From Harmonia axyridis (taxonomy: Eukaryota > Arthropoda > Insecta > Coleoptera > Coccinellidae): a stretch of DNA of 64,000 bases. The DNA lies in the NCBI RefSeq assembly GCF_914767665.1, contig NC_059508.1:5146001-5210000 (forward strand), in the 5' to 3' direction. A program made the position numbers and the translations under genes. The notes under the pieces were generated by a model. It did no database searches and was not told the DNA's origin. It was given only the letters and a program-made list of their open reading frames with translations. Below, piece by piece: positions 36,389 through 47,919 of the stretch. Each line of letters opens with the position of its first letter. Within the stretch, counting starts at the first letter, position 1.

Positions 36389-37474
36389 TCGGATAATGAA
36401 CAGAAATCCAACTACTGTTATGAGATGTTGTCAAGCGTAGTTTGATAATGCCCAGAATCGAAGAAGAGGAGGCACCGGACGTCAAAGTCAAAGGGGCACA
36501 AATGAAGTTCAAGATCGATGTCTAAGACTTATGGCCAATAGAGACCGATTTGCGACAACTCGATCTTTGGCTGATGAGTGGTTAGGAGAACAAGGCCATC
36601 CTGTAACTGTCCGAACGGTTTAACACTGGATAAAGTCTTTGGACAGCTGCATTCTTGACCCAATCTTGTGTTACCTCTGACGGTTGAGCATTGTCGGCAA
36701 CGATTACAGTGGTGCAGAGAACGTCAACATTGGAATGTAGAATGACATCAGGTCGTCTTTTCTGATAAATCTCGATTCTCCTTGGGTGCACATGATGGCC
36801 GAAGAAGGGTCAGACGACGTCGGGGAAAAAGACGTGAACCTTAGTTTGATGTTGAGCGTCAGGTACACCGGACAGTAGGCGTTATGGTATGGGGTGCTAT
36901 TGCACATGCAAGTAGGTCACCTTTAGGCCTTATTCCAGGTAACATGACAGCTTTGCGTTCCCTTCAATAAATAGTGGAGCCCTATGTTCTCCCTTACTTT
37001 AACCGGCTGGAAAATCCAATATTTCAGCGAGATAATGCCCGATCTCATTTTGCCAGAGTTAGTTCAAACTTTTTCGAAGCGACCTATGTGAATTTTTTGA
37101 ATTGACCTTCCAGATCCCCTGATCTTTCGCCCATACAGCATGTTTGGGACATAATGGGTAGAAGGCTTGGAAATTTACCCTAGTCCCCACTGACTTTGGT
37201 GGCTCTGAGACATGAAATACAGATAGCTTGGGATAGTATCCCTCAGGAAGAAATAGACCATCTTATTGCATAAATGCCAAGACCTGTTCGAGAGTGTATA
37301 GATAACGCGGTGGACAAACACATTATTAACGATTCTATTAACAAAATTTGTAAACCCTTCGTTTTTTTCTCCAATTTTCGATCACTAACACCTTGCTATA
37401 CTATCTATATTTCACCAGAAAAAATTCAAAATTTGAACAGCGCCTTCTGGGTGTTGTAGTTTTTTTGTCAGTTT
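36389..37474 (+). mobile_element. Tc1-type transposon, 5'-truncated (copy T2)
   Basis: It is the same family as T3 (51893-53262). The 5' end is missing: similarity begins at ATGAACAGAAATCC (36396). The 3' end has the long terminal repeat CCTTGCTATACTATCTATAT to GTCAGTTTG|TA near 37474. Confidence 0.8.
36393..37315 (+). pseudogene. Tc1 transposase relic, T2
   Basis: Translation in one main frame with stops gives NRNPTTVMRCCQA, NRDRFATTRSLADEWLGEQG, VVFSDKSRFSLGAHDGRRRV (first catalytic region, glutamate after D replaced by lysine), VGVMVWGAIAHASRSPLG, IFQRDNARSHFARVSSNFF (second aspartate), and RSPDLSPIQHVWDIMGRRLG. The third catalytic glutamate is now glutamine (PIQHVW). At least seven stop codons (for example after CCQA, VEH and SLQ). 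Dead. Confidence 0.83.
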
Positions 37475-39338
37475 GTATATTTGGTCCTCGGAACTCTTCT
37501 GTCACGGATTTATCTATTTCTGTCAAATTCATGTCATAGAAAGAGTTCTCGCCAACCAAAATTTTCAATGCAGAAATCACTAAACGATATTTATGGAAAA
37601 TCGCCAATTCAAGTTTGGTGAATAGAAAATAATTTAGAACTCATGGAAGAATATCAATGCCTCCCGCACTTATTATAAATTATAATATTAGTATTATAAA
37701 TAATTATTTCCCTAACAGTGATACCTAGCCTGGCTCAAACTTAAAAGCAAAAATGAAATCACAAAACTAATAACTATAAAATTAAAGGTATCTATACTTA
37801 TTATTGAAATATGATCAATTCAAATCAAATCAAACTTTATTCAAAACATTAAAATACAATATTTATCATCAGTATCATTCTCAAATTGGTTTACAATATG
37901 TCAATATCTATAATTGCTATTTTTCTTCAACCAATGGCTATATTCAGATGCATGACTGGAGTAGACTCACGCTAGGCTAATGAAGCCTGTATATGTTCTT
38001 ATGAATGGCATTCGCAGCAGCGCAGTTTCATGATGTGGTGGAGACAATGAAAAAAAAAAGAAAATTTATACACTAAAACTAAAATAAAGACCAAGATACA
38101 GACCAGGATTCGAATGAGATTGGAAACGCGTTGATTTTGCGCAAATAAAATTCACAGTTTTGTATGGATCTATTGAGAAATATAGTGGAAAACTAACAAT
38201 ATGCATATGCACGAAACACACAATTATATGATTCAGTAGAAATGTGAAAATTTGTCAGGATGATTTTGTTCGTACTTTTTTATTTCTTTTTTGAATATTT
38301 TAAGGGTTTTTTATAACTTTTTGATTTTTTGTTGAATATTTTTGGGCCATAGAAAAGAAAAGAATTCTGTGTCACAGTTTTATTGGAATAGAAATTCAAT
38401 AGAAAACTTTTTCATCATACGCTCAAATTCCAAAAGCCCTGATATTCCGATAATTCAGAGTTCGTGTATGGAGCATTCACAAAAATTTTTAGGGTCGTGG
38501 CACGCAGCTTTCACCAGAAACTAATTGAATTGGATATGGTGGAATAATCGTAGTGCTCCCAGCTCCATTAATCCATAAATGTTAAGGGTTTTCAATTCAT
38601 AAAATTAATTTCCGGGAAAATATGACCTCACTCAGTTGCATGTTTCCACTGAAAGGCCTGAACTTGCGCATGTTGAATTTTCTGAATAAAAATCCAAATG
38701 TCTAGATAAAAATGATAGCCATCTGACAGATGTGAAGCCTTTGTATCAAGCTAGCGGAACTTCGAAAGAGTGTTTCCGTCTATTTCCACTATTATTCCCG
38801 TGAATTCCAGGAATCCTTTTGAACATTACAGTAATCATCGAACCGTAATAAGCGCATTTAGTGAAATGGTAATGACTTGAAAATATCTCTGCAATAATAC
38901 TGAAATTGTCTAGAATAGGACACCTGGTCACTTCAATCTTTCTCTGAGCAAATAAATAGAGCTTTCGATGGAAATTTATAGAGGCTTTTTACGTTTGTTT
39001 CAATTCATTTCGTCTACCATTGAGGAACGGATGTATACTATCCATTTTGTTTGATTGATTATTCAGGAGTTTCAGAGTAGGGTTTTAATATTCTTCAGAA
39101 CTCAAAGGGATAATATGCGCTTCGAGTAAATATTTCATTTTCTTCCATTATTTTTCAGTGAACATTTTTAATCCTATTATTTTCAACAGTTCTTTCGAAA
39201 ACCTGCCAGTTGATGATGATCAAAATGGACAATTTTCTAATCAAATTTGTCTTTGTGCGCGAAAAATGCCTTTTGCAAAGATACTTGATCTGTATTTGAA
39301 TGAGAGGTAAGAAGTTCCATTGACAGAATATTTAACTA
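37475..39338. other. No gene recognised; possible LINE 3' end on minus strand
   Basis: On the minus strand, ATTTTAATGTTTTGAATAAA and the GTTTGATTTGATTTGAATTG run at about 37815-37855 look like the polyadenylation end of an old retroelement, without any supporting coding sequence. Otherwise AT-rich, with an A run at 38048-38062. Confidence 0.4.
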
Positions 39339-39339
39339 T

Positions 39340-40193
39340 TACAACTTTGCTTCCACCGTTTTACAATGAATGACTGTAGCGGTGAGTGGTAGTCGAAATG
39401 AATACATCGTAGGTGTCATACAATAAGCTTAGATATTTGTAAACATAACGACATCGGAATATTAGTCGATTTGTGTCTGCATCATAAAGTTATTCTCGAT
39501 TAAACATGTCATCTTACGACATCTAGTCATTTGCGGAAGGTTTTAATTTTCTGCTTTAATATGAAGAAATCTGCGGCTGAGCTTCATCGTATGCTCTCAA
39601 ATACCTATGGTGAGGCCTCTATTAGTGAAAGAACGTGCCGATAATGGTTTCAACGCTTCAAGAACGGTTAATTTGGCGTTCAAGAACAACATGGGGTAGG
39701 AAGAGAGAAGGTTTTCGAAGATGCAGAATTAAAGGCATTACTTGATCAAGACTCGAGTCAAACGCAGCAAGAATTGACAGGATCATTGGGAGTGACGCAA
39801 CAAGTCATTTCAAAACGCCTGAAAGTCATAGGAATGATTCAGATACAGGGATATTGGGTGGCGTACGAGTTGAAGCCGAGAGATGTTGAATAGTGTGTGT
39901 TTACTTGTGAACCGCTGCTTGCAAGGCAAAGACGGAAGGTATTTCTGGATCGCATTGTGAGTGAAGACGGAAAATGGGTTCATTACGATAATCTCAAGCG
40001 CAGAAAATCATGGGGATATCCCGGTCATGCTTCCACGTAGACAGCAATCGAATATTCATGGTTCCAAGGTCATGCTCAGTATTTGAGACCAGCTCAGCAA
40101 AGTATATTATGTGATGTTAAAACCAACAGAAATGATCACAGGCGATCGTTTTCTGACGTAATTGATGCGTTTGAGCTGAGAATTGAAAGACAT
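39340..40193 (+). mobile_element. Mariner (mauritiana-like), copy 4, 3'-truncated
   Basis: The 5' end is ACAACTTTGCTTCCACCGTT and the noncoding leader matches copy 1. It stops inside the transposase near 40193 (the segment before YNERHDK), so the second half is lost. Confidence 0.83.
39508..40193 (+). pseudogene. Mariner transposase relic, copy 4 (N-terminal half)
   Basis: ATG at 39508 gives MSSYDI, then a TAG. The helix-turn-helix region (NMKKSAAELHRMLSNTYGEA, ERTCR) has a TAA at CREW, and a second TAA replaces the codon after FKNG. REKVFEDAELKALLDQDSSQ, LTGSLGVTQQVISKRLKVI and SEDGKWVHYDNLKRRKSWG (first catalytic region, D kept) are recognisable. TAG replaces a serine codon after GHAST, and a 4-base loss follows near 40085. 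Non-functional. Confidence 0.84.
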
Positions 40194-41446
40194 TATAGAA
40201 AATTGGAATATAAAAAAGTATGGAGAACCCTTCTTTGTTTCGTATTTTACTTGTGAGAAGAGTTCAATGCTATTATTTTTTTCTATATGTGAGAAGTGAA
40301 ACGTTGAAAATGAGAAAAACCTGAAACTTTCAGAACACTGCCCTTTATTACTCTTCGGCAACAATTTTCCTGATAAAACTAAAAAGTATAGGAAATAATG
40401 AATGTATGCTGAATTTTTTTTCTATTATATATCGGCACCAAATCAAGAAAGGAGAAATTCTGTTTTCAAATCTGTCCATCAAATTTTTATCGAAAACGAA
40501 TTGAAAAAAAAAAATAAATATGGTGCTACGCAAAATTACAATCACTTCCTTCCCCGAAAGATATTCTGTGGTTCAAACCATCCTACTCCCTCTTTAATTT
40601 CAGGCAAAATATCAAGAAAATAGTGTCCATGTTGAAGATCCTTGAATTCCATATTCTCACGTTTGCGACAAGAAATTCAGCGTTTTCCCCTAAAACAACA
40701 CTTTTCTGGATTCACCATCACTCCTCTAAAAAGTAATTTGTTTCTATGATATGTTTTGAGTATCATATGAACCATAAAAATTATTGAAATAAATGTTTTA
40801 GAATTTTCCGAATATCTTGAACAGAAACCAAGATTTACCGAAATATTTCCTCAGTCATTTTTCAGAAACACCTTGTATTTCGAGAATGAAGCAAAATGTT
40901 AACGATCTGATTTTTGATATCTCATCATTTAGAAAAAAGCGATCGGAGGTTCTTGAGAAATTGTTCTCTTAGTCTCATAGTTCTCGAGATGCTTTCAGTG
41001 GGCATCGAATTTGGGACACCCTGATCAATGAGCAGACCCAATCAAATTTTTCAGAAAATCGGTTTCAAATAACAAGCGATCTATTATAATGAGCGATATT
41101 TAATTATTTTACAGAGTAGGTGTTGAAAACATTCTTTTCCAGCAATTTCTTAAGGACAGCTAATCTGTTTTTAGTCAATCATGGACTTGACATTTCAATT
41201 TGAATCAGATTATTCTTTATAAATAGCTTTTTCTTGTTCAATCAACGACCTCGTTCACCTAGTAACGAAGTTTTGCAGTCATAGGGCATGAAGTCTGCTA
41301 TCAATTCAATCGTTTGAATTTTTTATCTTCCACTGACTCCCTGAAATATCGTGAAGATGTTGTGAAGAATCAAATAGAGATCTCAAGTTCGTCTTGATGC
41401 ATCGCTCCGTTGAATTAATCATGCAAAATCAGTCAGTCTTCTGGAG
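40194..41446. other. No gene recognised
   Basis: A lone terminus-like GGACACCCTGATC at 41014-41026 resembles foldback ends but lacks a partner. Nothing else supported. Confidence 0.45.
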
Positions 41447-41596
41447 CATTGTTCTGAAGTATTTGATAAAGTGATAGAAAGAACTGCCTTTGTTGTATTA
41501 GAAATAGCTAATTCAACAAAGGCAGTTCTTTCTATCACTTTGTCAAATACTTCAGAACAATGATTCGAGTTTTATCAATAGATAAAACTCGAATGA
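41447..41596. repeat. Two adjacent near-perfect hairpins
   Basis: Hairpin 1 has 49-bp arms at 41447-41495 and 41514-41562 with one mismatch, separated by 18 bases. Hairpin 2 follows after one base: ATTCGAGTTTTATC, AATA, GATAAAACTCGAAT, with perfect 14-bp arms. There is no TA-flanked CAGGGTG terminus, so it is not one of the foldback families. A cruciform, a palindrome from a repair event, or a small-RNA precursor are options. Confidence 0.85.
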
Positions 41597-42261
41597 GAAA
41601 AGACGTAGGATGGCTGTCTCAACCAGAGAAATCTGCTTTTAATCAGTTGGTTCTCCTTTATTCTACTTCCTGCATGCAAATATATGTCTCAGTGCTCATA
41701 GAATCAACCTCTTCTAGTGATAAATGGGAAGGAAATAATCCGTGTTCTCTGTCAAATCGATATTGAACTTGAAAGCTGAAGTTTCCAACAACCTTGTCAA
41801 CAGAATTCATTAATTATAGCGTGTGACGCACGTTTCGACGACATATCATCATCAGGAATTACAGGTACCTGAATTAAACTACGAAAACATGCATAATGCT
41901 TAGATTGCAAAAAAGTATACATAGGACAAACTAGGTTCGCAGGAAGCGGATATGGATGATATATCGAATAATATTATGGATGAATCTGCCATCACTAAGT
42001 AATCACGTTGTAACAACTGCACATACAGGGAATTCTGCGTGTATATAGAGGATAACAATTCCAAGCTCCCTGTAACATTTCGTGTTCGTGTGCATCAGAA
42101 TCATACAAAATTCAAGTAAAATATCAAAACAATGTCATGAGCACTGGCATCAGGAATTTTAGACTGACCGTTCATCCATGTTCTCTTAGAGACCACATAT
42201 AAATAGTTAGGTGAATATTTGATATCTATGGCAAAGTGTGTTTTTAATTAAAAACGGGGCA
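41597..42261. other. No gene recognised
   Basis: Short open frame 41560-41766 starts inside the hairpin and has no family. Nothing else. Confidence 0.45.
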
Positions 42262-42389
42262 TATTACGCCAATTGAAAATTCCCTAGTCTGATGCACAGC
42301 TGGCGGTGTTAGTATTAAATCCATATGATTTTTAGTTAATACCAACCTTCAAACGATACGTGTGTAGTGAGTGTAGCTACTTTTGTTAT

Positions 42390-43535
42390 TTGAAAAAAGA
42401 TGGAAACAAATAATTTCTTGTGCTGATAAAATATTGCTTTTCGGAGGGAAAATTACAGTTGAAGCAACAGAGTTGGGAATTGTACCGTTTTGGTCACAAG
42501 AGCATAAATATTCAAATGAAGATAACACAAACATTGTGATGATTGATTTTACATGAATAAGCTTTGGTTCAATACAGTTGAAGCAAAAAAGAGTTTCCGG
42601 GGTCTGCACCGGGAAAATCAACCATCTTTGATTGTTCAAGTTCAAACGTGGTGAAATGAGCACCGAAGACGGCGAACGCAGTGGACGCCCTAAAGAGGCT
42701 GTCACCCACGAAACAATAAAAAAAATCACAAAATAATTTTGAATGACCGTAAAGTGAAGTTGATCGAGATAGCAAACATTGTAAAGATATCATCTGAACG
42801 TTTACATCATATCATTCACGAATATTCGTAAATGAGAAAGCTGTGTGCAAAATGGGTGCCACGTGAGCTCACAATCGATCAAAAGCAACAACGTTTTAAT
42901 TATTCTAAGCAGTGTTTGAACCTGTTTAAGTGCAATAAACCTGAATTTTAGCTTCGATATGTAAGAATGGATGAAACATGGCTCCATCATTTCACTCCAA
43001 TCGACAGTCAGCTGAGTGGACTGCACACGATGAACCGAATCCAAAGCGAGGAAAAACACAACAGTCAGCTGGCAAGATTATGACATCAGTATTCTGGGAT
43101 GCGCAAGGTATAATTTTCATTGATTACCTCCAAAAGGACCAGACCATCAACAGCGATTATTATATAGCGTTATTGGATCGTTTAAAGGATGAAATCGTTA
43201 AAAAAGCCTTATATGAAGAAAACAAAAGGTGCTGTTTCATCAAAACAATGCGCCGTGTCCAACTCAATGAAAACAATGGCGAAATTGCATTAATTAGGCT
43301 TGGAATTGCTTCTGCATCCACCGTATTCGCCAGATCTGGCCCCCAGCGACTTTTTCCTGTTGTCAGACCTTAAAAAAAATGCTCGCTGGAAAGTAATTTA
43401 GCGTCAATGAAGATGTAATCGCCGAAACTGAGGCCTATTTTGAAGCGAAAGACAAAACTACTACAAAAATTGTATCGAAAAGTTGGAAGATCGCTATAAT
43501 CGCTGTATCGCCCTCGAAGGCAACTATGTTGAATA
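42390..43535 (+). pseudogene. Mellifera-type mariner transposase relic, M2
   Basis: The N-terminus (SCADKILLF, KITVEA) is split by the 107-bp insert. After it VEAKKSF, HRENQPSLIV and, in another frame, KRGEMSTEDGERSGRPKEAV follow. TAA codons and frameshifts occur near 42735, 42829 and 42949. From 42978 an open frame gives SNRQSAEWTAHDEPNPKRGK, TSVFWDAQGIIFIDYLQKDQ and DYYIALLDRLKDE; the tryptophan lost in M1 is present here. The second catalytic region is frameshifted (near 43235), and PPYSPDLAPSDFFLL survives only out of frame. Non-functional. Confidence 0.84.
42467..42573. mobile_element. 107-bp insertion with 12-bp target duplication, copy 1
   Basis: ACAGTTGAAGCA occurs at 42455-42466 and again at 42574-42585, directly flanking 107 bp (ACAGAGTTGGGAATTGTACC to GCTTTGGTTCAAT). 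The mellifera transposase reads across once the insert and one repeat are removed (..VEA|VEAK..). A second copy of the insert is at 44028-44130. No inverted repeats or tail are obvious; the class is unknown. Confidence 0.8.
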
Positions 43536-43603
43536 ATAAAATCGAATTTTGCAAAAAATTTTTGTTTACTATGGCAGACCGGGACTTTTCAAGTGGCCTG
43601 TTA

Positions 43604-44687
43604 GTTATAACGTTCATCATGTGAAGCTGTATAGCAAAGAATATTGCCAAATGATGAATTTTCCGCGATCTTTCAGAACTCTAAAATACCCAAAGCTCAT
43701 TTCGCTACAAATAAATAAGTTTATAACTTTCCAGTTGTATAATCTATAAATAAATATGAAAATCAGAAATGCGCCTGGTCATTTTATCCAATCCTGCCTC
43801 ACACTTTCGACCAAACATGTGAAACTGACAGGAATGTTTTGCATAGAATGGACATTGGCGATCATTCCAACGGGCACTCAAATGAAAAATAACAACATAA
43901 CCCTGAAAAATTACATCATACACACTAACGAACGTAATGTATAAAAATAAATCTACATTCACATATGTTATGTCCATAATTAGACGGATAAATTCGAATG
44001 AATCTTTTTGCGGAAAACTTTTCCACAACAGAGTTGGAAATTGTACCGTTTTGCTCACAAGGGCATGAATATTCAAATGAACCTAACACAAACATTGTGA
44101 TGATCGATTCAACATGAAAAAGCTTTGCTCAGTGCACTCAAATAAAATCAATTTAATCTTATGTAAATCTATTTCAAAAAGAAAATACGATTTCCCTGAT
44201 TGGAATCTGGAAAAATTATCCACTTTAAGCTCACAAATAATATTTTATCGAAAATATTCAAAATATAAACCTGAGTTTCCACAAATATTATGGTTCATAT
44301 AACTTATTATATTACCAAAGTTACTAATCATTAGGAAGTTTTATGAGTACTTACTTTTGAGCGCTTGTTCACTGAAAAGCTTTCTCTATTTCGAGAAAAA
44401 TTTACACATTATTTCTCTGACCATTAAAAAGCAGAATATTGTATGTTGATATGATAACGCAATTTCCCATAAAAATTGAATATATGTATATTGGAAAAAA
44501 ATACCCAGTATTTTCTTGGTTACAGATCCAATCGGGTTGAGATTTCGCGTGTTGAAATAGAATAACCATTCCAAGCTTTGTGCGAATTTTTTGTGTGGAT
44601 CAGAACCGTAAAAAGTTCAAGAAGAATATTGGAATATAAATTTTCAATACTACAAATCCAATAGACAGGGTTTGGATTTTACATGTA
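43604..44687. other. No gene; contains a second copy of the 107-bp insert
   Basis: Apart from the repeat at 44028-44130, only short open frames are seen. Confidence 0.5.
44028..44130. repeat. 107-bp dispersed repeat, copy 2
   Basis: ACAGAGTTGGAAATTGTACC through AACACAAACATTGTGATGAT to AGCTTTGCTC matches 42467-42573 at most positions, in the same orientation. Flanking target duplication was not found. Confidence 0.8.
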
Positions 44688-44689
44688 TA

Positions 44690-45304
44690 CAGGGTGTTTC
44701 CTAAACATGCGGCAAAAATTCAGGGGGTTGTTCCTTGGACTATTCTAAGAATATTTTGTCTTTTGATAATTTTTGAAAAACCTATTTGTTTCGAAGATAT
44801 AGGGGAAACAAAATTTCAGATAATAACATTTTATTATGAAAAATTACATGAAAATTCAACTCAACCTACAAAAACTGTTGAAAATGACCACCTCTAGCCA
44901 GCATACAAGCATCCAATCTTCTCCTTATTGACTGCCGAACCCTTTCAAAAACACCAGGATCATTTCTTATTAAGTTACACCCAGCAATGATCCGATTTCG
45001 CAAGTCTTCCACATTTTCTACTGGAGTGGTATAAACTAATGATTTTTAGTCAAAAAACTGGCCGTTTTTAGTAATTGGAATGTTGTTAAACAAATTTAAA
45101 AATAAATTGTACCTACTTAGTAAACACAGTGCGGTACGCATTTTTATTTAAACTATTATTAATTTTAAAAATATGAAAAATGTTGTTCGCCCTGTATCTT
45201 CGAAACAAAGAGGTTTTTCAAAAATCATCCAAGGACAAAACATGCTTAAAATAGTCCAAGGAACAACCCCCTGAATTTTTGCCGCATGTTTAGGAAACAC
45301 CCTG
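44690..45304. mobile_element. Foldback element FB1, copy 2, with transposase remnant
   Basis: It starts CAGGGTGTTTCCTAAACATG and ends in its reverse complement between TA dinucleotides (44688-44689 and 45305-45306). The right half (45035-45304) is almost identical to the right half of copy 1. The left half matches for only about 120 bp, then holds noncoding sequence and the end of a transposase gene. Copy 2 thus looks like a link between an autonomous element and the fully folded copy 1. Confidence 0.87.
44866..45033 (-). pseudogene. Tc1/mariner-superfamily transposase, C-terminal remnant
   Basis: On the minus strand, YTTPVENVEDLRNRIIAGCN and LIRNDPGVLK are followed by a one-base frameshift, then RVRQSIRRRLDACMLARGGH, FQQFL and TAG (44866-44868). 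This ending (..NRI..AC..I...P..L..V..S...R...C....GGHF..L) is typical of a group of insect IS630/Tc1/mariner transposases. It is the only coding trace in any CAGGGTG foldback here and points to the parent superfamily. The catalytic part is gone. Confidence 0.75.
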
Positions 45305-45419
45305 TATATTAAATAACCTAACTTGAAGTAAATGACGTCAGTCACGTGAGTCTTCTGCTTTTGAGCACTCGTCATTCAATTACGTATCTATATACAGTAA
45401 GAGAAAAACCCATAGCATG

Positions 45420-45850
45420 GATATTTGACGGCTCACAAATAAGACAATTAATTTAGGATCCTGCCTTCATAAATGTAAGGAACCAAATTGAACGAGAGCC
45501 TGGACATCATTTGTTGCAGTTGTAGAAAATTTTCTAGGCAAACATAAATCTTAAAACTAACTATGTTGGAATGGTTAACGAAATCCTTAGGGTGCAATTT
45601 GAGTATTAAAACACACTATTTAAAAACAGCCACTTAGACCGTTTTCCAGAAAATTTAGGAGAATTGAGTGAGGAACAAAGATTTCACCAAGATATTAAAG
45701 TTATGGAGGACCGCTACCAAAGAAGATGGGACATGCACATGATGGCAGATTACTGCTGGAGTTTAAAAAGGGACTGTTTAAAAAAACATTCAAGAATGTC
45801 GCGGAAAAGAAACTTTGGAAGTGTTGGGTGACTATTTGATTTCTTCAATG
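45420..45850 (+). pseudogene. Pseudogene of a repetitive arthropod protein family (function unknown), copy 1
   Basis: With frameshifts and stops it translates to HK-stop-RQLI, ERAWTSFVAVVENFLGKHKS-like, LGCN-SIKTHYL-like, then GELSEEQRFHQDIKVMEDRY and QRRWDMHMMADYCWSLKRDC. I recognise this as the conserved second half of a protein common in arthropod genome annotations (..LGCNMS.K.H.L.SHLD.FPENLG..SEEQGERFHQDI..ME.RYQG.W..HMMADYCW..KRD). Its biochemical role is not known to me, and it is often repeated. This copy keeps the FHQDI part that the other copy lost. Confidence 0.62.
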
Positions 45851-46585
45851 TTTTTTTTTGTACGACATAATATTGTATTTTGTATAACTGAAATGAAAAT
45901 TTCGCTTCTATATTTGTTTACTACCCTTACGGATTTGAGTTGAAATAATATAACTGATATTTCTCTAAAATTGTATATCTTAAAAATTTGATCTCCTAGG
46001 TAAAAATGAATACGTTATTTGAATTCGGAACATCAAATTGATAAAGAATCAGCTCAAAAAACCTCGACACTAAAACAGCTGTTTCCCTGTGATTATCAAT
46101 CTGATCAGGTTCCCTCAACTTATATTTACATATATAGCACCTCCTTGATCTCTGATAGCTACGCCTCTGGCGAAACAATTCATTTTATGATCTTTGGAAC
46201 AGAATATAGTTGAATAATGGTCTTTATTGCACTATGAAGTTCGAATACAGGTGCGGAATTTTATTAAACATCGCCTCTTTTTGCTATTCACGATATTCCA
46301 CAGCTAGGTTACCCTGTTTCGTTTATAGGATGACTTTTCGAATGAGTTTTCTCGAGTTTGAATGCGTTCTTCGCCTCAGTAGAGAATCTTCATATGTGTC
46401 TCTTTCAACCTTGTTCTTATTTATATTATGCAAGATATTTCGTCGAATCAATTTTAGCGTTAGACAGTGGGTATCAAATAGAGGCTTAATCTTGAAGTTA
46501 CACTATTTAATCTTTTATATGTATTACATTTTGAGGTGTGAACATTTGGATCTTGGATGTATAACACACAACTAACTTATTTTAT

Positions 46586-46662
46586 CAGGTGTACAATTTT
46601 GCTTCCGCCGTTTTGCAATAGGGTAAAAGGTACTCGAAATAAATAGATCGTAGATATCATGA
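46586..46662 (+). repeat. Solo mariner 5' end inside the segmental duplication
   Basis: CAGGTGTACAATTTTGCTTC to TAGATCGTAGATATCATGA matches the outer ~75 bp of the mariner part at 58383-58457. The rest of the mariner is missing on this side. Confidence 0.83.
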
Positions 46663-47775
46663 AAATTTGTAGGGATATTTGGGTTGCGTCACAAATAGTT
46701 CAGTGAAATTTTTAGCTCTTCCAGATGGACGATACGCAGCGGGTTGAATTGGGCAGTGTGGGGTATTTTCTCAACTTTATGTTACGATAAAAGGACGCTA
46801 TTTGTTAACGAATAATATATTCACTTCTGTGGTTACATGTATATGCTTATGCTAGTGGACTGTATAATGGACTCAACAACTTGAGTATCTGCATAGACTC
46901 ACAGGGTGTCAAGTGGTTTCAAGTGGGGTTGGTTGCACACGTCCCTACAGTTTCTAGAAAAATCTATGAAACCCATAGGCGGAGTATGATAAGGGTTCAA
47001 ACTGTTTATATTAATTCTAAACTGAATCTCGAATCAATAGCGTGCGGATATTCCTAATGTTTTTCACGCCTATCCTACACCTCGGACGTTGCGAAATCGT
47101 TCGTAATTTGTTGAAAACAACCCACACGTGTTACTCCACAGACAGAATCCATATATATACATATAAAGGGCTTTCCCCAATTTGCAATTCCGTGTAAAAA
47201 ACACATAAACAGAATTGGCTCATAATTTATTCGGAGGGCAGCTCGTGAAATGGCGGAATAGACGAGGCAACGTTGAATGAAAATAGCCAACCAGGTTTCG
47301 GCAAATTCTTCAAGTACTCACTTAAAAATTGGGCTTTCGGGATAAGCTATCTATAAAAGCTGGAAACCGCAACATTCCTGGCTCAGGGTAGCCAACTCGT
47401 CGTCAATTATTCATAAAGGATGTATTATCCATTACTCGACTCCATGTGGTTTATCTTGTGAGCTATACGTTCAGCAATTCCGTTGGAGAATTGAACAATC
47501 AAGCACACTCGTCGGCAGATTACGTCCAATATTTCTTGCCAACGCGCCAATTCGAACCATTTTCGAGCATTTTTCCCCAATAAGGCTCGGCTATTGAAAA
47601 CTGCAACCATTTTGCCTGTCTGAACACCATTCCCAACTTATACCCCATTATATCTTCCTCGATACCGAAAAATCTACACGATTCTGATAAGATTGAGTTA
47701 TCGCCATGGGAAAATCTCACGATCTATTTGAGAAGATCCAGAATATTTTTCGATGATAAAAAATAATATTGAGTA
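46663..47775. other. No gene recognised
   Basis: Short open frames on the minus strand (47075-47290, 47425-47610) have no family. Nothing else supported. Confidence 0.45.
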
Positions 47776-47919
47776 TAGCATGCTGCATTGCAAATTTAAT
47801 TTATTCAACGAAACAAGAAAGTTGAGGAAAATCTGGGCGTACGCCAATGCGAATGTGAAATCATTTCTTTTCCTGGTTTCTTTGAATGAATATCGATAAT
47901 TATCGCAGCGAAATTTATA

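Larger units (their letters stand above)
42264..43601 (+). mobile_element. Mariner, mellifera type, copy M2, full length
   Basis: The ends TTACGCCAATTGAAAATTCC and CGGGACTTTTCAAGTGGCCT pair as inverted repeats, with TA at 42262-42263 and 43602-43603. A 107-bp insertion with its own target duplication lies in the 5' part. Confidence 0.87.
45410..46662 (+). repeat. Inverted segmental duplication, copy 1
   Basis: About 1.25 kb matches the reverse complement of 58383-59632, including a pseudogene (45420-45850), noncoding sequence with landmarks such as CTACGCCTCTGGCGAAACAA, and the first ~75 bp of a mariner. The copies differ by substitutions and small indels, so the event is not very recent. 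Confidence 0.86.

Noticed and set aside
37815..37855. Polyadenylation-like sequence on the minus strand
   Set aside because: AATAAA and low-complexity sequence alone are not enough; no coding trace upstream of it.
46210..46575. 121-codon open frame in the segmental duplication
   Set aside because: The partner copy (58638-58844) keeps only about 68 codons and most differences change the amino acid, so there is no sign of selection.
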